From Crambe crambe (Eukaryota; Porifera; Demospongiae; Poecilosclerida; Crambeidae), in assembly GCA_963924555.1 (NCBI GenBank), contig OZ004591.1:5332001-5396000 (forward strand): DNA of 64,000 bases, read 5' to 3'. Made by a program: the position numbers and the translations under genes. The notes below the pieces were generated by a model, which was not told the DNA's origin, made no database searches, and saw only the letters and a list, made by a program, of their open reading frames with translations. Within the stretch, counting starts at the first letter, position 1. Each line of letters starts with the position of its first letter. Shown here piece by piece: positions 24,602 through 37,273 of this stretch.

Positions 24602-26160
24602 GATTGCGGTGATGTGTATGGATGCCAAACAGAAGGAGAGGTTGCCCATGCCATGCCATTGATAGTTCTCTATACATGAACACTATAGCCTGGATATCAT
24701 GGCATCAAAGGTCAAAGGAGTAGTGGCCATACCAGGCCAAGTAGCATTGCACCAGTTATAAAGCCAGTCAGTGTATAAGATAAAAGTTCTTAGTGACTCT
24801 CCACTACATATTAGGAAAGACCTCACAAGTCAGATGGGGCCCATAACATTTTGTACTGTAGGTGGTCCAGCTGTAATCAAGACAGGTATTCTCTGGCGGA
24901 GGGGCAAAGGTCACTTTGATAGTGCTCTTCAAGGTAGAGTTAAATTATTTGTGAAATTGTCGAGATGACCTGGTTAGTGATTCAACACTGTTTGTGTTTC
25001 ATTAGTGCTGAGGAGATAGAAAGTCTAGCATCTCAAATGTTGGGCCGAAAGCTCGTAACCAAACAGACGGGATCAAAAGGAAGAAAATGTGATAAGGTAA
25101 GTAAGCAAGCCCCTCCCCCTTCCATAATGGATTAGCTATGGTCATTGCAGTACAAACTTGTGTTATTACCCATATTGCCTCTACATATTGTACTGTGAAC
25201 AACTGCCAAACTTAGCTATGGGTATTTTGTATGAATGTTTACAGGTGCTGATAGCTGAAAAAATGAAAGTTTTATCCGAGTACTATCGTAATGGACAGGG
25301 CATTCAGAGTGAGTTATTGAAGATATTTTCATAGCTGAGAGAAAGAATTAAGTACCCAGTTCCCTAAGCAGACTCTACGAGCTAGTGTATTGTGTCTGTA
25401 ATGCAGGGTCCATGTATCATTGCCAGTCCCCATGGTGGTGTCAATATAGAAGAAGTCGCAAGAGACACTCCCTCAGAGATATTCAAGGAAGGAGTGGACA
25501 TAGAAAATGGTGAGCAAATTTTTTTTTCATCCTTGTGGAGACAACTGCCATTCTTATTTTCCACTTTAAAAGTTTCATGTTTAGCTTCACTGAACATAAT
25601 TATGGCCGTACTCAGGGTTTAATTTTGCTCAAGGGGGGTCAAATGCCTAGTGAAGAAATTGGAGGAGGGGCAACTATGCGAAATTCTCATTACGAAAGGT
25701 AGGGGGGGCAAGCCATCGTTCAGAGGGCCCCTTGAAATAAACCCTGGTACTTACTGTAACTTGCATACTGTTCCTTGTGTGAGAATATTTTCATATGTAC
25801 TTATGCTGTAAAGGAATTGACCTGATACTTCATCTGATATACGATGTGGCAGTTTATAGCATAGTGGTGTAAAATTCATTCCTGATTTTATTTATGTGGA
25901 TGTTAATGTGCAGGCATGTCCAGAGAGCAAGCATTGAACATGGTTAAGAAACTTGGCATTTCTAAAGAAGTGAGTCAGAAATTCTCAAATTATGTAATGA
26001 AGATACTTTTGTTTTCCAGGCTGCAAAACAATCATGAGAGATATGGAAGACCAAGCTGGCAGAGGTTAGCAGAGGCAGTGCAGAGTCTTGATTATGGACT
26101 CTTTAGGAGATAGCCAGGAATCATGGAGGTGAGATTGTGCAGCTTCTCAATAGGAATTAA
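24602..26160 (+). pseudogene. SUCLA2: SUCLA2 copy 2, rearranged and joined to death-domain sequence
   Basis: The pieces, in order, are as follows. An internally deleted remnant of the VVCMDAK exon (about 24602-24660). The glycine-loop exon 24862 onward (GGPAVIK, RGKGHFDSALQG), which reaches a stop codon (TGA in CGAGATGACC) before a usable donor. Exon 25006-25096 (AEEIESLASQMLGRKLVTKQTG). Exon 25245-25308 (VLIAEKM...EYYRNGQ). Exon 25407-25509 ([11 protein letters not shown]). The exon at 25914-25969 lacks the four codons CINE. After its read-through intron the sequence continues as death-domain half (YGRPSWQRLAEAVQSLDYGLF), then shifts frame by a 2-bp loss and stops. The remnant-exon order and the stop show it cannot make a normal subunit. 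The death-domain junction is the same as at 18003. Confidence 0.75.
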
Positions 26161-26431
26161 CAGATTATCTGATTTACAGCTCAAAATGTGTAGCTGGACA
26201 GTGGATAAGGTCTGCTCAAGCTCAGTGGACATACACTTGACACTCACCATGCATTCACACTTTGTATCATCACAATGACATTCCATTATGTAAAAGCACA
26301 TTAAATTTTTGTTTCAAAATTTTTTTTTGTGATTATAAAATTTTCATGAATTGATGACTAATCATGCACATACTTGCAATGTTAACATGTTACAATTAGT
26401 CCTTATTATGTTTTTTTCCTTTCTTTCCAAG

Positions 26432-26766
26432 GTATTGATGATATTGGAGATGTATTTGACGAAGTGGAGAACTTGTCTCCAAAATGGAACTTGTTAGCAA
26501 CCAAACTGCGTCTGAGAAATCGTGCAGTTGAGAACATCCAGCATAAGTACAGTGATGATCTAAGTAGCTTGAACGAAATCCTGAAAGAATGGCTGAAGTT
26601 GAACTACAATCACCAAAAATATGGAAGACCAAGCTGGCGGAGGTTAGCAGAGGCAGTGCGGAGTCTTGATTACAGTCTCTTTGAAGAGATAGCCAGGAAT
26701 CATGGAGGTGAGATTGTACTTATCAAATGGAAAACGATTATCTTATATACTTCCTTTGATCTGTAG
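26432..26766 (+). pseudogene. Orphan death-domain exon
   Basis: An acceptor (TTTCCAAG, 26424-26431) is followed by GIDDIGDVFDEVENLSPKW, LATKLRLRN, LKEWLKLNYN, YGRPSWRRLAEAV and FEEIARNHGG. It is closely similar to the last exon of the gene ending at 51423 and has the usual death-domain tryptophans (W at about 21, and PSW). The reading frame is open but runs past the normal end (QLLNGN) into IKWKTIILYTSFDL. No ZU5, UPA or other upstream exon precedes it here, so it is probably an exon left by partial duplication. It could still serve as an alternative 3' exon of an unseen transcript. Confidence 0.6.
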
Positions 26767-29700
26767 CTCAAAACATGTACTGAAGCTGAGTTGATGGTGG
26801 ATACATAAGAACTGTTTAACCTACACTCCATGCATACACACTTTGTATCACATGATCACAGTGACATTCCATGTATACATAATCACATTTCTAGTTTTTT
26901 GGCAGTTAATAAAATTTTCATAATGACACTATAAATTCCAATGTTAATGGTTTTCACAAAGGTTCTTCATGATGAGTATCTTGGCCCGCAGCAAGTGAGT
27001 CTTCACCACATTGTCATTCACAACTGCACTGGACAATATGCAAGCTACATAATTTGAGAGACACAGAGATTCACAGTCTTAAAGGGATGTCTCCTTGAAT
27101 ATTATTGGGAGGGGGGTTGGGGGTCAGGGGACAAGGGAATAGATACAATAACTGATAAGTCAATATTAGGCCATTGGTTGAAACTATGCAGGGGTTTCCC
27201 CAACATTGCAGGAATATCTTTCAGCTGGATACCAGCTCCACCTAACAAGGTCTTAGTTCGGGGGACAATGACTGTTTATAGCTTTAATTCTCCCTATCAG
27301 TGACAACTCACCAAGGAGAATTATCTTGACTCAAGAGTATCACATACTACAATACCATAACACACATGTACATAGAGGGAACAACACCCTTCAACTCCCT
27401 TATGGTGGACATGTACATAGGTCCATAATAGAAACAACACCTTTATGGTGGATCATCATTACATACACATGTAACATAGTACAACCATAACACCTTGTGA
27501 CTTCTTTGTGGTGGGTAAAGGGTCATCATCATAACATACACATGTACATTGTAGGATCATTACAACTAGTGACTCCCTTATGACCAGTACATGGACAAAG
27601 GGTCACAACCACAACATACACATGTGCATAGTTGTAGTCAAGCAATACAGGAGTGAAAAAGTATCTCTCCCTCATAGCATAATCAAGGGGGTGGAGCTTC
27701 TGTTCCCTAATTACATCATAAGTACTATAGATTAGGTAACCAGGATTGGAAACACTGCCCAGCCCACTCCTTGTTGCACTTGCCCACATAAAAGAGAAAA
27801 AAAACCATTTGTTCAAATTTGGGTATCAAATGTGCAACCATTGATCCTGGTGACTTCCTTCTTCATCTCTGCAGCACCTTCTTGTTCTCTGCCTGAACCT
27901 ATGAATGAAGATGTTAAAGCCTCTTCTCAGTTGATCATCCTTGAGGAAAGAGCTTTTTCCTGGCAAGGGATTGCACACATTTTGAAAGCATATAGCACCA
28001 AGGAATGAAGCAAGGGTCATTAGTCATAATAGTCACTGTGGGATGGAGTCCGACTTACATGGAAAAGGTACCGAAAAATGTAGCAGTCATATCATCATTT
28101 GATAGTGTAAGTTAAGCAAAGAGGGAACTTGCAATATGAATTCAGTACGAGGGCACATGTTATGATATGCTCAACGAGTTACAACAGAAATGGAATAATT
28201 TTATGCTAAAATGAAGAGGCAGTAGGTACCAGATGTACTATTCACAGTAAGAGAGCTGGAAATGCTGCAAAGCTGATATATTTAAGCACTGAAGAATTAG
28301 AGTGACAGCAGTTCAATAAAATTTTACCATGTCACACACTTAAGTGCACTTCCACAGAACTGTCAATTGTGGTAGGGTGCAACTATAGTAAGATTGTGCA
28401 GAGCGAAATGTACTGTTTTGCATGTGATGTTTCCAATCCTGCCCAGGTGTATAGTCTATAGCATCTATGACTACACAGCAATTAGTCCTGTGGCTCAAAA
28501 AATACTTCTATTATTACTACATAGTTGGGACTTATGGTAGGGTAAAGGGTTATCACTACAACAAGACCACACACATGAACATGTGGGACTTGCTCCTCCC
28601 ATGGTAGTAGTAACACCCTCATGATGGGTAAAGGGTCAGCAATATCATGATGCCCCTGGGACTTGCTCCTATGATACCAATGAAGCAATTCCCTCATTGT
28701 ATGTAAAGCACACACACAATAGATAAACATGTGGGACTTGCTCCTCCCAATGCCATGGAAGTAACTATACTCAGTGACTCCATCATTACGGATACAGTAA
28801 AGGTCAATTGATGAGAGATCACTTACTACAACGTACATAATTACTGACTCTTCTACCTGGTATGGTGGAAAGGCTATTCACTAGAACACACTATAACTTG
28901 CAATGTGACTTTATAAATGCATGGCATAAAGTGATTCCATAGTAGGTAAAGGGTACCAAGAGAGAACTCTGTGTAAAAATGGGGCCTGAGCCATCCAATG
29001 AAAAGCCCTCACCTCACAGAAGTGTATTTTACCGATAGGGCATGGTGTAATGAATGCATTATGACTGAAGTAAATTAATGCAGTTTAAGAGGTACTGGGA
29101 CAACTTGAAGTGTACACAGAGGATTAATTGGAATAGTGCTCATATTTTTCCCAACATAAAGCACTCCACATCATCATGTGACATAGTAACCAACAGTCCA
29201 ACACCAAATAAGGTCATGTGACCTGTATTCATAAGTGTATTCATATGCCACATAAGAGGTTTGTGGTCTTGAGCAGAAGAGGGTAAAGGGCCACTATCAA
29301 AGTAGGAGTTGCATGGCTAAGGCTCGCTATAATGAATCAATACAAAAACTTCCATTATGATCATTCTTGGGAGCTGCAGAGACTTCTTTGAGTGCATTCA
29401 CTACAGGACATACACCTCATCAACAGATACAATGGTCACATATTAAGGGTATTGATAGTGACACCTAATGACACTGACACTCAAACATGTAAAACTACAG
29501 ACCAAACATCTAGTCCAGCCACTACTCACTTAACTCGTCTCAATCTATCAGCTCAAGAATAGCAACAGATGTGTATCCACAGAGTTGTGTTTGGGTTGTA
29601 ACTAACATGTACGAAATTATAATTAAACATAGTGGGACTTGCTTCTCTCAATCCCAAGACATTGTAATGGACAACCTTCTATGACAATTGCAAGGTGAGT

Positions 29701-29890
29701 AAAGGGTCATCAAAGAAATATAAGTTTCTATGCCTAAAGGACTCAACTGGGTATGTAGCACATATAAACTGTGGATGGATAAAGTTTATACTTATTACTC
29801 AATAGCAACAATCTATCATGATGGGTAAATGATAACATGATATACCAATTAACATTGAGACTTGGCTCCTAACAACCAAGTTGGTCGCTG
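26767..29890. other. Intergenic DNA, diverged repeats
   Basis: 27360-27640 and 28500-28800 carry diverged GGTAAAGGGTCATC units. 29200-29260 and 29430-29600 match pieces of the 12.8, 23.2 and 35.4 kb blocks. 27820-28060 is unique and has a 64-codon minus-strand frame that I do not recognise. No supported gene. Confidence 0.5.
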
Positions 29891-29891
29891 C

Positions 29892-29911
29892 TAGCCTCGT
29901 TCCCAGGCCTT
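29892..29911. mobile_element. Solo end of the TAGCCTCGTTCCCAGGC element
   Basis: CTAGCCTCGTTCCCAGGCCT equals the terminal repeat of the element at 59483-60255. Only the end is present. It interrupts sequence otherwise shared with 12925 and 54025, so it marks a decayed or excised copy. Confidence 0.55.
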
Positions 29912-32900
29912 CCTCATACCCATTGTGGCATTGAGCAGATATTTTGGTATAAATGGATACAGTGCCATGGTAGCATGATGGCTGAAGGCAATATTATATA
30001 ATGACATTGAGACTTAGCTCCTAACAACCAAGTTGCCCCACTGGTCATTTCCCACCACTGGACAACCAAATATTTCCATATCAAACATTCTAGGGCATTG
30101 AAGATCCAAACCAACTTTTTCTCATTATAATGATACTAGTTCTCTAAAGGGTGTTCACCATAACATACACAATCATGACACATAGAGACTTCTCTCCTCC
30201 CATGGTAGTAATGGAATAACTCCAATACCTCTCTCATGGTGGAATAGTGACTAAAGAACAAACTTATAATTTTCAGTGGTACTTTATGATGGACAACACG
30301 TACTTAATGTCTGGTAAAGGGTCAATCTCCAGAAAGTGTAGTGACTAAAGGGTGGCCATTATACGACTCCAATTTATTATGGGCCATAAGTCACAAGTCT
30401 CCAAATGCAACTACTAGTAAAAATAACCTCCAAAAGTGGCCACAAAGCCACTCCCAATTAATTATTGAATGAGATAACTAACTAGACACAGACAGACAAT
30501 AAGTGAGTCAATGAGTTCCTTCATTCTATTAATGTACACTGGAGGACCATAGCTATAAGTGAGGGAATAATATTATGTGAGTGGTGATGGTGAGCATCAC
30601 TGAAAGTCAATACTACTACACAGAGGACTTCACAGGACTATTTTCATTCCCAATAAACATTACCATCATAATAGCATACAATTTTATTGTACTTAAAGGA
30701 AAGGGGAGGGGATCTAAAGAGAGGACAACCTAAAGTGTCTGTCCCCAATGGTGGTTGTTATTCGGAGGTTTTACTGTATAGCTTCCCCCTATCAATAGTG
30801 ACAATTCACCAAGGAGAATAGGACATTGACATCTTGAGGTAAAGCTGGTTCACTCTGTACAGCAACCTTTTTGTAAAAAGAAGGTCATAAAGATGCCACA
30901 CTTGGTGACTCTGATGTGTTAGGAAAAGGGTTATCACTTTACCATACACAATTCAGACTTTCTCCTCTAGTGGATAACATATGCTCATAGACAGAGTTTC
31001 TACTTAAAAGTTAAAGGGGATGACCCTACGAGGGGAGGGAAATCAAGTAGATAGAGGGGGTTACATAGCAGCTGATATTCATATCACAATTAGTCTGTAC
31101 ATTAGCCCACAGAGAGTTGTTTAATATGAAGCATAATATAGCCACCTTTGACCTCCAGGCTGCTGGATAAGTGGTGCCTGTGCATATATAGTAGCATTCT
31201 CAAAAAACTTTCAACGGGTCCATGAGGTGTGGATAACCAAGGTTCTCTCTTTATACTAGCTACCTCTATCTACAGTTTAGTGAGTGTTAGGGGGACAGTA
31301 ATTGTAGCTTCCCCTATCAATAGTGACAACTCACCAGGTCATAGGACAGGAGCTACAGACACTCTTACATGTACACACTATTTTTCTTTCTTGAGAAAGT
31401 CATAGACTAAAAAAAACCACTCACTTGATATTTGGACATATACTACAGTGGTCATTATACCATAACTTACACATATAGATAGTAGGACACAACACCCTTT
31501 ATGGTGGGTAAAGGGTCATCACATGTACATAGTAGGACCATGATAGTAATGCATAACACTTTATGACTCCATTATGGGTATAACATACACAAGTACATTG
31601 TAGGAATGATGGTGGACAACACCCTTTGACTCCCTTATGGTGGGTAAAGGGTCATCCATAACATACACAAGTACATTGTAGGAATGATAGTGGACAATAC
31701 CCTTTGACTCCCTTATGGTGGGTAAAGGGTCATCCATAACATACGCATGTACATAGTAGCTAGGGCCATGATTAATGGACAACACCTTGTGACTCCTTTA
31801 ATTATGATGGTCACCATAACATACACGTACATAGTAGGACCATGATAGTTATGCATCACAGTCACATGCACATTCATCCATGCCATGCACTTTACAACAG
31901 TGAATCATTAAAGTCATAAGAACCTTACTGTGTATCATCTAAGACAATCAGGAGCTAGGACACCACGATAGTGATGGACGACACACACACTATTATGCAA
32001 ATATTATTGAGATGAGGTTTAACGAATCTAGGTGCAGTCACTAGGTGTGACGTACCACATTTGCAGTGAGGATTATAACAGTCTGCCATAGGCCATTTAT
32101 CGGGTCAAAAGGTCAAATGTCTGATCAAGATTTGCTTTGGTCTGACATCATAAATTCCGCACTATACATCCCATTGCACTTAGGAATGTACCTATTTAAA
32201 GACCATATCATAATAATTATGGCCGATCAACTCTTCCCATGGTCTGATATTTTGTCAGATCATTTCAAAAGAGTTATACGTAATCCTAACTGCATTCGAC
32301 TTTCATCCTTGCTTAATCTCATCTATTCAGCTAATGTTCCAACTCTCTTTTTTGACAAGTAAACTATAGTCATCCCTATATCACCTTCTAAATGTTGCTT
32401 TTTTTTTTGTTGAGATGAGGTTTAATTAATGGGAATCACACCTGGCTAATGGTGGAGAGGTGTGATTAGCATGATTTGCTGTGCACAAACTAGAGGAATG
32501 AAAAAAGTGACACCCATCTCAAAAACCTCTGCTGGGTGGGATCATTGCCAGTGCTGCCAACATCTTTTGACAAGAAATCCTGGCAACGTATAGGGGAATA
32601 AAAATCCAAATATGCAATTTGAAATTAGCAAGATCAAGAATACTAATTATTAGGACAAATCCAAGACACTGCATCAGCATGATCAGCAAGGGGATTCCCC
32701 AACTCTGATTAACCCTACACCCACTAATACCTGTGTGGAGCTTCTGATCACTAACCTTACACTGCAACTAGTGTTGTGGCTCTAGATGGTGTCTGTTAGC
32801 TAGTAACACTATACATAGTGGGACTTATGGTTGGTAAAGGGTCATCACATATGTGGGACTTGGGTATAATGGATAACAACCAGTACAGTGATACCCTCAT

Positions 32901-33139
32901 GGTGGGTAAAGGTCATCACTGTAACATAATACACGTAATTTAGTAAGCCCTGGGACTTGCTCTTCCTGACTCCCTCAATCATTGCATGTAAAGGGTCATC
33001 TATAACTCACACAATAGATAAACATGTGGGACTTACTCCTCCCATCAACCAAATCTTTGCTCATGACTGATCTCTTACTACAACAAATACATAGACCTCC
33101 ACAGTACACCAAATGATGGACAAGTTGGGGCCACTGAAA
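29912..33139. repeat. Large duplicated intergenic block, copy 2
   Basis: This is nearly identical to 12885-15990 over about 3 kb, including unit-number changes in the GGTAAAGGGTCATC array at 31480-31860 (one extra unit compared with 14380-14660). No gene is seen. Confidence 0.75.
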
Positions 33140-34343
33140 TTGTCCTTTACAGAGAGGTCAGAGGTCATTTAATACACAGTATTATGGTGGGACAGCAACA
33201 AGTGTCCTTTACAGAGAGGTGTCCTTTATTCAGAGGTCATTTAATACACAAAGTACTATGGTAGAACAGCAACAAGTGTCCTTTACAGAGAGGTGTCCTT
33301 TATTCAGAGGTCATTTAATACACAAAGTACTATGGTGGAACAGCAACAAGTGTCCTTTACAGAGAGGTGTCCTTTATTCAGAGGTCATTTAATACACAAA
33401 GTACTATGGTGGAACAGCAACAAGTGTCCTTTACAGAGAGGTGTCCTTTATTCAGAGGTCATTCAATACACAAAGTACTATGGTGGGACAGCAACAAGTG
33501 TCCTTTACAGAGAGGTCAGAGGTCATTTAATACACACAGTATTATGGTGGGACAGCAACAAGTGTCCTTTACAGAGAGGTCAGAGGTCATTTAATACACA
33601 CAGTATTATGGTGGGACAGCAACAAGTGTCCTTTACAGAGAGGTCAGAGGTCATTTAATACACACAGTATTATGGTGGGACAGAAACAAGTGTCCTTTAC
33701 AGAGAGGTGTTCTTTATTCAGAGGTCATTTAATACACAAAGAACTATGGTGGAACAGCAACAAGTGTCCTTTACAGAGAGGTGTCCTTTATTCAGAGGTC
33801 ATTTAATACACAAAGTACTATGGTGGGACAGCAACAAGTGTCCTTTACAGAGAGGTGTCCTTTATTCAGAGGTCATTCAATACACAAAGTACTATGGTGG
33901 GATACCAACAAGTGTCCTTCACAGAGAGGTGTCCTTTATTCAGAGGTCATTCAATACACAAAGTACTATGGTGGGACTTCAATACACAAAGTACTACAAA
34001 GAACTATGGTGGAACAGCAACAAGTGTCCTTTACAGAGAGGTGTCCTTTATTCAGAGGTCATTTAATACACAAAGTACTATGGTGGGACAGCAACAAGTG
34101 TCCTTTACAGAGAGGTGTCCTTTATTCAGAGGTCATTCAATACACAAAGTACTATGGTGGGATACCAACAAGTGTCCTTCACAGAGAGGTGTCCTTTATT
34201 CAGAGGTCATTCAATACACAAAGTACTATGGTGGGACAGCAACAAGTGTCCTTTACAGAGAGGTGTCCTTTATTCAGAGGTCATTCAATACACAAAGTAC
34301 TATGGTGGGACAGCAACAAGTGTCCTTTACAGAGAGGTGTTCT
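33140..34343 (+). repeat. 74/64-bp minisatellite, array 2 (longest)
   Basis: About 16-17 units. The order is mixed 74-bp long units, then a run of 64-bp short units (33500-33690), then long units again. At 33953-34015 one unit is rearranged (ACTTCAATACACAAAGTACTACAAAGAACTATGG). The units after it repeat those before it, which indicates a multi-unit duplication. Open frames of up to 206 codons are products of the repeat, not genes. Confidence 0.92.
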
Positions 34344-37273
34344 TTGGGGAGGAATAACAAGTCATTTCCTACCAAATTTTTCCTTCATGATAGATCTTTA
34401 AGATCTCTACTATAACATACACAATCATGCCATACTCCCATGGTAGTATGACAACTCTCTTATGATGGAATAGTGACTAAAAGAAAAGGCTTATATTTTC
34501 TTTATAGTGGACAACACTCGGTGTCTGGTAAAGGGTAATCACTATAACACACATCAATCTCCTAAGCACGCGTGTGCAAGCAGAAAGGGAAGTAGGTAAG
34601 GGTGGACATTTTATTACAGACACTCATGCTGGCATGTGACTGACCAATTTAGGGGGATATGGAAACATGACCAGGCCTTTTCTTCATAGATTCTTACAAA
34701 TTAATTCAAGCAAGCTTTTTCCAATAACTAAATGCTCAAAAGGTGGTAGCATGCCAGTGAAGCCAACACGAGTCCTTCAGATAATTTCCATGCCATATGC
34801 CCCCTTCTGCACACTTCCACATAACGCCATTAGTTCTGTAAACCACCTATCAAAAAAAATCTTGGATCTGTGGCTCTGCCATTAAATATCGGGTAATTTA
34901 TAATACTTTCATTCCATTAGTTGATAAAGGGTTGAAAAGCAAGACTATAATGGCTGTTCCCACATCTGAAAATGGTGGGGCCGATAGTCAAGTCAAATGA
35001 AATAGCTGTCCAATGAAAAGGCCTCACAGAAGTGTGTTACCAATGGACATGGTGTAATGAATGCATTATGATTCAGGTGTACTGGAACAACCTGAAGTAC
35101 TACACAGAGTGGACTAGTGGAACTTATGTCTCCCCATTCACAAAACAAACAATAGAGTATACAATACCAAATAAGGACATGTCACATGTAGACACAAGTG
35201 TATTCATATGCCACATAAGAGGTTTGTGGTAGAAGGTTACATAATGTAACAAGACCATTGCAGAGAGTGTATTCACACAGTACACAAGAATAGAGGAGAT
35301 AATATAACAAGACCTAATCAACAGATACAGTGCTTTGCGATTTCATGTCTTGGCTGTATGTAAGCTCTTATAGTGCACAATAGAGTATTACTAGGACATG
35401 AACTCTGCCAACCAACTCATTAATGGTCACTCTCCTTCACATATTAAGGGTATTGATAGTGACACCTAATGACACGGAACCATGATTATGAGAGCTGATG
35501 GTGATTTCTCATTCATAAATAATAACTTGTATATACCCACAGGAATTCCACTCAGATGAGAAGAGGTACTGGAATAGGTTTCAGTTAATGGGAATGAGCC
35601 TGAAGTTAGAAGAAACTGAATTGTAACATACAATGAGCACAGAAGGAAAATGGAACTACGCACACTCGTCCATAATGCACCTTGTCCACGAGTGCAGAGG
35701 TCAAACAAGCTATACTGCAGATGATGGCTAGGGAGAAAACATGCATCTAGTTCAGCCACTACTCACTTAACTCATCTCAATTCTACACCAGTTAACACCT
35801 CAAGAATAGCAACAGATATGTATCCATGTAATATCGAATTTTAGAACTGGTGCCTGAAGTTTGACTGAGTGAAATGAGTTTTAGTGTTGTATCACAGGTC
35901 TATGGATCACTAGGTTCATCCCCAGAGTGTGTCCTCTATGAATCTAGATGCCATACTTACCTTATAGCAAGTATTGTGGGTGGAGCTTGGGATGACACAT
36001 GTAACAAGTGTGAGATGAAGTCCCTCAGTGGCAGAGAATGTGGTGTGGTCAGTGCTGCACATAGACATATGGTAGTTATTCCAGCATGCCCTAGCACCAG
36101 GGACTCTTTCTCTTGAACATGGGGGAGGGGTTGTTAGTCCCTTTTCAGTATACCAATGCCTGGTGGATCAAATAACTCCACACTAAGCAGGAACTAGCCT
36201 CTCTACACACTTTTAGTAGCAATCTAGACTTACCTGATGTGGGTCCCGCCAGACTTCTCTCTTCAGACCATCCAGATCAAAAAACCATTTCCCTATTTAG
36301 AGCGCAGGGGATGGGTAGCACCGCCCACCGACTTGGTGAACGTGGCTCGTTTCTGCGTGGCCTCCCCTAATCCATCGATCCTAAGAAGAGAAGAAAGCCT
36401 ATTTGGTATGGAGTTGATAGTTCTGAGATCAACCAAGTGGAACCTATTAAAGTGTCAGATGGCTCCATCCATCAATCTACAAAGAACTGCAGCTGAGGTC
36501 CCTTGACTTTGAGTGATCTCTCTAAGAAGAGTTAGGAAAGTAAACCTTCAAGGTCAGCAGTTTCAAAAGTTTCAGATCCCATTCAGACCACTAAATAATT
36601 TCATATGGTGTGTTGTACTCAAGGGGAGGTCACTCCCATTCACTCTGTACATACGACCGGGGTCAAGGTTTTTGACCACCCAAAAATCTATGTTGACCTC
36701 TTGACCGTGCACAGAAATGTTCCTTGACCTGTTGACTGTACCTTTTCTTGACCAGTACCTTACGTATTACGCATGCGCAATTATTGGGAATAAGATTTTA
36801 TTCGGGATTTCTGGAACTGCAAGCATGCATAAGAAAGGGGCCAATTTTGTAGCCATTTTGTAGAATGGTCTACTCCTCTTTGGTATCCTTTTATCATGGG
36901 AGGTTCCTGAGGGTGAGGTGTAGCTAGAGCTAATCACCAAATTCAATTTGCTCTTGCAATATTATTTAACAGACCATCATTCAAGTGAGTAGCACCATAA
37001 TTCAACAGGATATCATCAATCATGAATCTCATGTAAGACTACCAAGATGTAGCTAGCTACACAATACATATAGCAGCAGTGAAATTTTCTTCACAGAACT
37101 TCTACAAGCAAGCGCGCAGAACTTATTATGATTACATCATATCATGACGTCATAATATTATTATTCCGATCCGATCGATCAGCAGTTTGGTTATTGCTAA
37201 GCTATTATTACCCCACACATATTTGAAAACAATGCAGAGTACAGATAAAATTACATCTTTTCTTTGACAGATT
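34344..37273. other. Intergenic block, sister of 22070-24560 and 58070-60720
   Basis: 34660-36640 is shared with the other two blocks but carries neither the 671-bp nor the 773-bp transposon, so it gives the empty-site reference for both. The minus-strand splice-like segment is at 36054-35961. 36640-37270 is unique (GGTCAAGG / TTGACC motifs) and replaces the 5' half of SUCLA2. No gene is recognised in it. Confidence 0.55.

Noticed and set aside
27826-28020. 64-codon minus-strand frame in unique sequence
   Set aside because: No family resemblance, no convincing splice sites, and it occurs once.
33293-34415. Overlapping open frames of 119-206 codons in the minisatellite (also at 16120-16485 and 55886-56186)
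   Set aside because: They consist only of the 74/64-bp repeat read through. 74 is not a multiple of 3, several frames are open at once, and there is no splice or start context.
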